Origin: Torreya grandis
Lineage: Eukaryota > Streptophyta > Pinopsida > Cupressales > Taxaceae
Direction: 5' to 3'
NCBI GenBank assembly: GCA_037957365.1
Contig: JARHVA010001426.1
Location: 3,164,001-3,228,000, forward strand
Length of the DNA stretch: 64,000 bases
This document shows positions 59,307 through 64,000 of the stretch, piece after piece. Under the pieces are notes generated by a model. It saw only the letters and a list, made by a program, of their open reading frames with translations, searched no databases and was not told the DNA's origin. The position numbers and the translations under genes are program-made. The first letter of the stretch is position 1. The number at the start of each line of letters is the position of its first letter.

Positions 59307-60805
59307 GATTCCAAGAGGTCCTACATATACTACCCTAAGATTCCTATAGGAATCTTGGATAACACCTCCCACTCCCACTAGGCTTAGATATCCCTTAGCA
59401 GTCCCATAAAAATTTAACTTGAACTAATGGGGAGACTTGACCTTAGATCTATCAATGCACTACTTGTGAAGTTTAGCAGGGATTTCAAGATTTATCTGAT
59501 GGAGAATCTAGGACAAGTGAGGAAAATAAGTCCCATAAAAGGACGAGGCATTAGAAATCCAATTTTCTTTAACAAAATCCATTATTCTCTTAAAATTTAA
59601 ATAACAGTTAGGCATGATGTTGTCAAATATAATCAAATTTTTTGAGATCCAAATACCCTAAAAGATATGGGGAAGGACCAATTTCTCAAAATTTTAGTGG
59701 TGGGTAATCCCAAGGGGGATTCATCAATATATGAGATCCTTAATAGTATCGGGTGTTACCCAAGAGTAGTTGGAAAGGCTGAAGAAAGACTAAAAGGTAG
59801 AGGAGGTAAAAGAACTAGATAGGAAAATATGCTTTGTAGATTATGCCTCTTGTTTGCAGAGCACACATATATTAGGAATTGGAATTCCCCTTCTCATAAA
59901 ATTATCCACCATTAGGATATTGCTCTAATCTACTAGCCAGAAGAATACATTAATCTTTGGGATGAGATTTTTTATCCATAAGACATTTTAATTCTCTTCA
60001 ATTTTAGCATGTTCCCATAGGGAAATATAACTAGATTTGACCGAATACAATCCACTAGGATCCTCTTTCTAAATGAGAGCATCTTCTTTTGGTAAGATAC
60101 TGATGTGAATGTTATAGAGTGTGATATTTAATTTTTTTAAGAAAAGAGCTTGATACTGATTCAAGTCTTCTTTATGGAGTAGTTTCCACATTTTTATACT
60201 ATCAATTTCTTGCCAGTAGTCACACACCTTGTGGCCGATGGTCTTTTTGAAAAAAATGGACAGATCCATTGCTTGAGGTGAGAAAAATAAAAGGGATTGG
60301 ATCCAACGGTCCTGTCAAAAATCCACTTTGTTACCTATACCAATATTTCAATTTAGCCCTTTTCTGAGAATATCCTTTCTATCTCTCAATGCTTTCCATA
60401 AAGCTGAACCATTGGTAGGGCCGTCTTTAGCCAAAAAGTAGGAACCCTCCCCAAAATTTAAGTATGTAGCCTTGATAATCCTACTCCAATTATTGTCTTC
60501 CTTGATTACCCTCGAACCTTGCTTTAATAAGAGAGCTTGATTCATAAGTCTCACCCTTCTGAGCCCCAATCCTCCTTTAGAAGAAGGGAGACATGCTTTG
60601 TTCCAAGAGATAAGAATAAATCTGAATTTATCCTCTGTTCCCCTCTAAAGGATGTTCTTTTAATTTTTTTCAATATGATCTACCACTTTTCTTAGAATAG
60701 CAAATAAAGACATGAAGTAAATAGGTATACTTTGTAAGGAACTCTTAAGAAGTTGCAGTTTTCCAACCTGAGACAATAAATTCCTTTTCCACCCGGATAA
60801 CTCCC
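59307..60805 (-). mobile_element. LINE 2, 5' portion (right of the Ty3 insertion)
   Basis: The minus strand starts at 60805 with ELSGWKRNLLSQVGKLQLLKS, an RT C-terminal segment. It continues with KACLPSSKGGLGLRRVRLMNQALLLKQGSRVI (frame change at GGLGLRRV), a linker with GSALWKALRDRKDILRKGLN, a zf-RVT region (MDLSIFFKKTIGHKVCDYWQEID, then DALI.KEDPSGLYSVKSSY, INVFFWLV, CVLCKQEA), and the start of RNase H (FKLNFYGTAKGYLSLVGVGGVIQDS). The order is that of plant L1-type ORF2. The start at RT motif level shows 5' truncation. Two open pieces of 66 and 73 codons survive. Confidence 0.88.
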
Positions 60806-60813
60806 TCATAATT
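60806..60813. repeat. Candidate TSD of LINE 2, right copy (TCATAATT)
   Basis: Identical with 44103-44110. It lies exactly at the truncated LINE 2 5' end. Confidence 0.6.
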
Positions 60814-61120
60814 AATTTATAGGTAATATATGGATTTTACTGAAAGATATTTATAAATAATCATATCAATGAAATTTTTTTTAAAAAAAAATTAAAAAAT
60901 GTCATCACATGATAATAAATAAATAGATAATATATAGATAATCATAATTAATTTATAATCGCATTATATTTATAAATAATTATAACAATGAACTTATTTC
61001 ATTATATAAATAAATTATCATAAAAAATATTATTACATCATGATGAATAAATAAATAATATATAGATAATCATTATTAATTTATGAATAATATATGAATT
61101 TTACCACACATATAATAAAT
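60806..61120. repeat. AT-rich tandem repeat, right part of array (period about 130 bp)
   Basis: CATAATTAATTTATA (third unit CATTATTAATTTATG) occurs at 60807, 60943 and 61071, each preceded by AATATATAGATAAT where the unit is complete. It is followed by GATTTTAC and ATATTTATAAATAAT text. The unit is the same as at 43880-44102. Confidence 0.8.
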
Positions 61121-61384
61121 AAATACTGTATTTCTCTTTTCATTTTAAAATTGTAACAATAAATATTTAGTTTTACTTTATTCAATGAAAAGTGTTACTA
61201 ACACACATCTTTTAGATGAATTTATATAAATTAATAGAAAATGATATCTATGAATGTATTTTACATAAATTTATGTAAGAAATGTATGCTAGTTTTAAAA
61301 ATATTGTCATTATTATTATTATGAAATTTTAAAAATTAAATTTAAATAATTATTATTTCTTTATTATTTAATTATAATTCTTTT

Positions 61385-61515
61385 TTATAAATTTCATAAA
61401 ATATGTTGATATATTTATTCAATGTTATTTTTTTAATATTCTATAAATGAAAATAAATATCTAAATTTGTTAAATATAATTTAAATTTCATTTTAAAGAA
61501 ATAAAATTAATAATT
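61385..61515. repeat. AT-rich dispersed repeat, copy B
   Basis: Aligns with 43525-43680 in the same orientation (AAATTTCATAAAATATGTTG, ATATTTATTCAATGTTATTTTT, GAAAATAAATATCTAAATTTG). About 80% alike by eye. Confidence 0.7.
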
Positions 61516-61591
61516 TTAAAAAATTATCAATGTAATTCTATAGATTTTAGGAGATTTTCTTATTTTGGTAAAATATTGTAGATATAAAATA

Positions 61592-61761
61592 AATTATCCT
61601 CAAATTCATCATATACATAAGAATGTTAAATATTTTGTATATATAAATATTTTATGATGAATTTGAGTATTTAACATTCTTATGTATATATAAATATTTT
61701 ATGATGAATTTGAGGATTTAACATTCTTATGTATATATAAATATTTATGATAAATTTGAGG

Positions 61762-61762
<1 letters not shown>
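61592..61762. repeat. 47-bp tandem repeat with an inverted half-unit
   Basis: TATATAAATATTTTATGATG (third copy TATATAAATATTTATGATAA) starts at 61639, 61686 and 61733, an exact 47-bp period. Upstream, CCTCAAATTCATCATATACA (61592 on) is the reverse complement of the GTATAT..GATGAATTTGAGG part. The whole can fold back. Confidence 0.85.

Positions 61763-61805
<43 letters not shown>
61763..61805. repeat. (AT)n microsatellite
   Basis: About 43 bp of uninterrupted AT dinucleotides, directly after the 47-bp array. Confidence 0.95.
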
Positions 61806-61812
<7 letters not shown>

Positions 61813-63400
61813 GTGATTCAAAATTATATTAAAATAATAAAATAATTTAAAGTTAAAATTGAAAGCTTTTAGAATAATATATTTTTATTCAAAAAAAAAA
61901 AAAATTATAGATGAAGAAATTATAATTAAATAATTTAAATCAAAACTTATAAACATTCAAAATAATGTAACTAGTGTAATAAATTATTATTTTATTATTG
62001 TATTTATTGTAAACGAATTTTAATAATATAATGCAATGAACGAATATACACCTCATGATAACGTCTTTAATAATTTCTGAATAATTAATTTTTTTTCATA
62101 TTTTTTTTTAAAAGTTAGATTTAAGATATCAAAGTTTTAAAAATTAGGTTTTATAAAATTATATTTTGTAATAATAAGGTTTTAAAATAAGCTTTCTTAA
62201 AATTATAATGTTGGAATTAAGGTTAGTAAAATTAAGGTTTTAGATATTAAAGTTTAGAAATTTAGAGTTTATGAAAATGGAATAAGAATATTTAATTTTA
62301 GGTTTACAAAAATGAAAATAAAATAAAATATATAATTTAAGATTTATAAAAATCATTATTTTATCATTTAAAATTTTTAAATTGAAGATTTTAAATATTG
62401 AAAAATGTATGATTTTTGAAATTATAATTTATCAACTTAATATTTTAAGAATTACAATTTATAAAATAATAGTTTAAAAAATTAATGTATTTAGGGTTTA
62501 AAAAATTTAAATTAAGGAATCAAAAATTAGAAGTTTCAAAATTAATGCATATTCAATAGATTTTATAAAATTAAAAATTTCAGATTTAAAATTTGTAAAA
62601 TTAATATTTTCTTTTTTTAATTTTTCAAATTCAGATTTTTAAAATTTAGAATTTGTTAGATTAAAATTTTATTATTTAAAGTTTTTAAATTTAAGATTTA
62701 AGTTATTATTGTTCAGAAAATTAGTTTTTTTCCATCGAAAGTTTAAAAAATATGATTTTAAAAATTAATGTTTGTAAATTTAAGGTTTTTATTTAAAATT
62801 TATAAATTGTGAATTTGGAAATTAATAAAATATATTATTAAAATTAGAATTTAGTCAATTAATATTTATTAAAATATAATTTCTAAATTTAATATTTGAA
62901 AAATTAGTAGGATTTGTCAAATTGTATTTTATAAAATTATGGGTAATAAAATAAAGATTATAAAATTTAGGCTGTGTAGAATTTTGATTTTGATTTTTTT
63001 TTAAATTGATGAAAAATTATGATTTTTGAATTTAAACATTTTTAAATTAATATTTTTTTTAATTTTAAATTTAATATTTTTTAATTTAATTTTTGTCACA
63101 TTAGGATTTAGATATTAAGCTTTTAAAAATTAAGGTAAGAAACATTATTTTAAAGTTTAGAAATGAGGTTTTTGTTTTTTTTTTTTTTTTTTTTTTAATT
63201 AAGACTTTGTAAAATGAGAATTTTATATATCAATGCATTTAAAAAATGGGGGTTTCAAATATAAATTAACATCTAAAATATTAAGGTTTGAAAAATAAAA
63301 AAAAATTATTTGAAGTTAAAAAATAGATTTTTTGAAATTTAGAATTAAAAAATTTAATGTTTGTAAAATTATTTTTTAAAATTTTATGGTTTGGGTAAGT
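61806..63400. repeat. Extremely AT-rich degenerate repeat field
   Basis: Words such as AAAATTAAGGTTTTA, AATTTAGA.TTT, AAATTTAAGATTT and TTTTAAAATT recur throughout at irregular 15-40 bp spacing. The same texture appears at 43230-43400. A poly-T run lies at about 63173-63196. There is no coding signal. It may be an old minisatellite-like sequence or a nuclear matrix-attachment-type AT region; neither can be shown here. Confidence 0.55.
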
Positions 63401-64000
63401 CCATAAAATCAAAAAGTGCATATTTTTTTTTTAGAAATGTGAATAATAGTAAAGTGTGTAGGGTTTTCAAAATAATGTGAATTAGATATGAGATAACAAG
63501 TTTAGTAATTATTAAACTTATAGCACATATACCTTGTATGATTTGTTTTTTTTTTTTTTTTTATGTCAACATTAATATTGTGAATCTTCCTAATAAAAAA
63601 GGTCATCATTAAAATGTCATCATTAATATTGTGAATTTATACATCCTTGTCATTTTTCAAATCCATTCAAATGTGATGAAATGTAATTAATGACTTCTAG
63701 AGTTCATAGTATATACTCATTTTCTATTTTTTCTCAAAATGTTTGATTCATTAATGAGGTAAGAATGTTGGGTTAAGATATTTTTATAACCAGAATATCA
63801 TCAAATCAATGGTGAATAGTATCCCTAGTCATGAGTTGTGGATTTGCCTCATCATATTGAACACAAGTTTCAAACTATGTATTGACCCTTGTTATATTGA
63901 ATACTGAATTGGTGGTCCATTGCATTTGGACACTTTTTAATAATATCCCATTGTATCTTAGTGTGGTGACAATACTAGAGAGTGGGCATCTTAAAGAATG
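63401..64000. other. Unassigned DNA to window end
   Basis: It contains a T run near 63546-63563 and a local duplication of GTCATCATTAATATTGTGAA and GTCAACATTAATATTGTGAA (63566 and 63618). No gene is seen. Confidence 0.35.

Overview
This 64 kb window looks like intergenic DNA from a large, repeat-swollen seed-plant genome. I lean towards a gymnosperm such as a conifer: the DNA is AT-rich, no intact host gene is visible, every element is heavily decayed, and microsatellites and degenerate tandem repeats are common. The only host-gene remnant I recognise is a broken G-type lectin S-receptor-like kinase (about 42.05-43.13 kb). Almost all other coding signal is transposon pol/gag, full of stops and frameshifts. 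The species cannot be fixed from the sequence alone.

Layout. 0-1.5 kb: LTR-like segment with a 222-bp tandem repeat upstream of a TATA box. 1.5-7.1 kb: decayed Ty3/gypsy element on the minus strand (gag, protease, RT with YMDD, RNase H, integrase). 7.1-9.9 kb: unassigned DNA with compound CA/TG microsatellites. 9.94-17.94 kb: integrase of a second Ty3 element on the plus strand, split by a structurally complete Ty1/copia element (10608-17805, minus strand, TSD TCCCA). 18-23.4 kb: the second Ty3 element's probable 3' region, with a 117-bp tandem repeat, PPT and candidate LTR. 23.4-25.0 kb: three copies of a 558-bp tandem repeat. 25.4-28.7 kb: remnant on the minus strand of a transposase-like gene with a conserved HGKGEHDG motif. 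28.9-38.3 kb: many degenerate tandem repeats and no recognisable genes. 38.9-41.4 kb: 5'-truncated LINE on the plus strand with an RNase H domain. 42-43.1 kb: receptor-kinase pseudogene. 43.2-44.1 kb: AT-rich repeats including a perfect 196-bp palindrome. 44.1-60.8 kb: a LINE on the minus strand, itself split inside its RNase H domain by a 13.2 kb Ty3/gypsy element (46068-59301, plus strand, TSD ATTTG). 60.8-64 kb: the AT-rich repeat field resumes.

The order of insertions can be read from target-site duplications. The AT-rich array was hit by LINE 2 (candidate TSD TCATAATT), and LINE 2 was then hit by Ty3 element 3 (TSD ATTTG). Separately, Ty3 element 2 was hit by the copia element (TSD TCCCA). 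LTR pairs differ by very roughly 10-15% by eye, so these events are old.

The least ordinary items are the long non-pol 3' region of Ty3 element 3 (an internal PPT-like tract, a TATA box, then an unfamiliar degenerate coding region), the perfect palindrome, the GKGEHDG transposase-like relic, and the extra ORF in the 3' part of LINE 2. All domain identities come from reading translations by eye against remembered family motifs. No database search was run.
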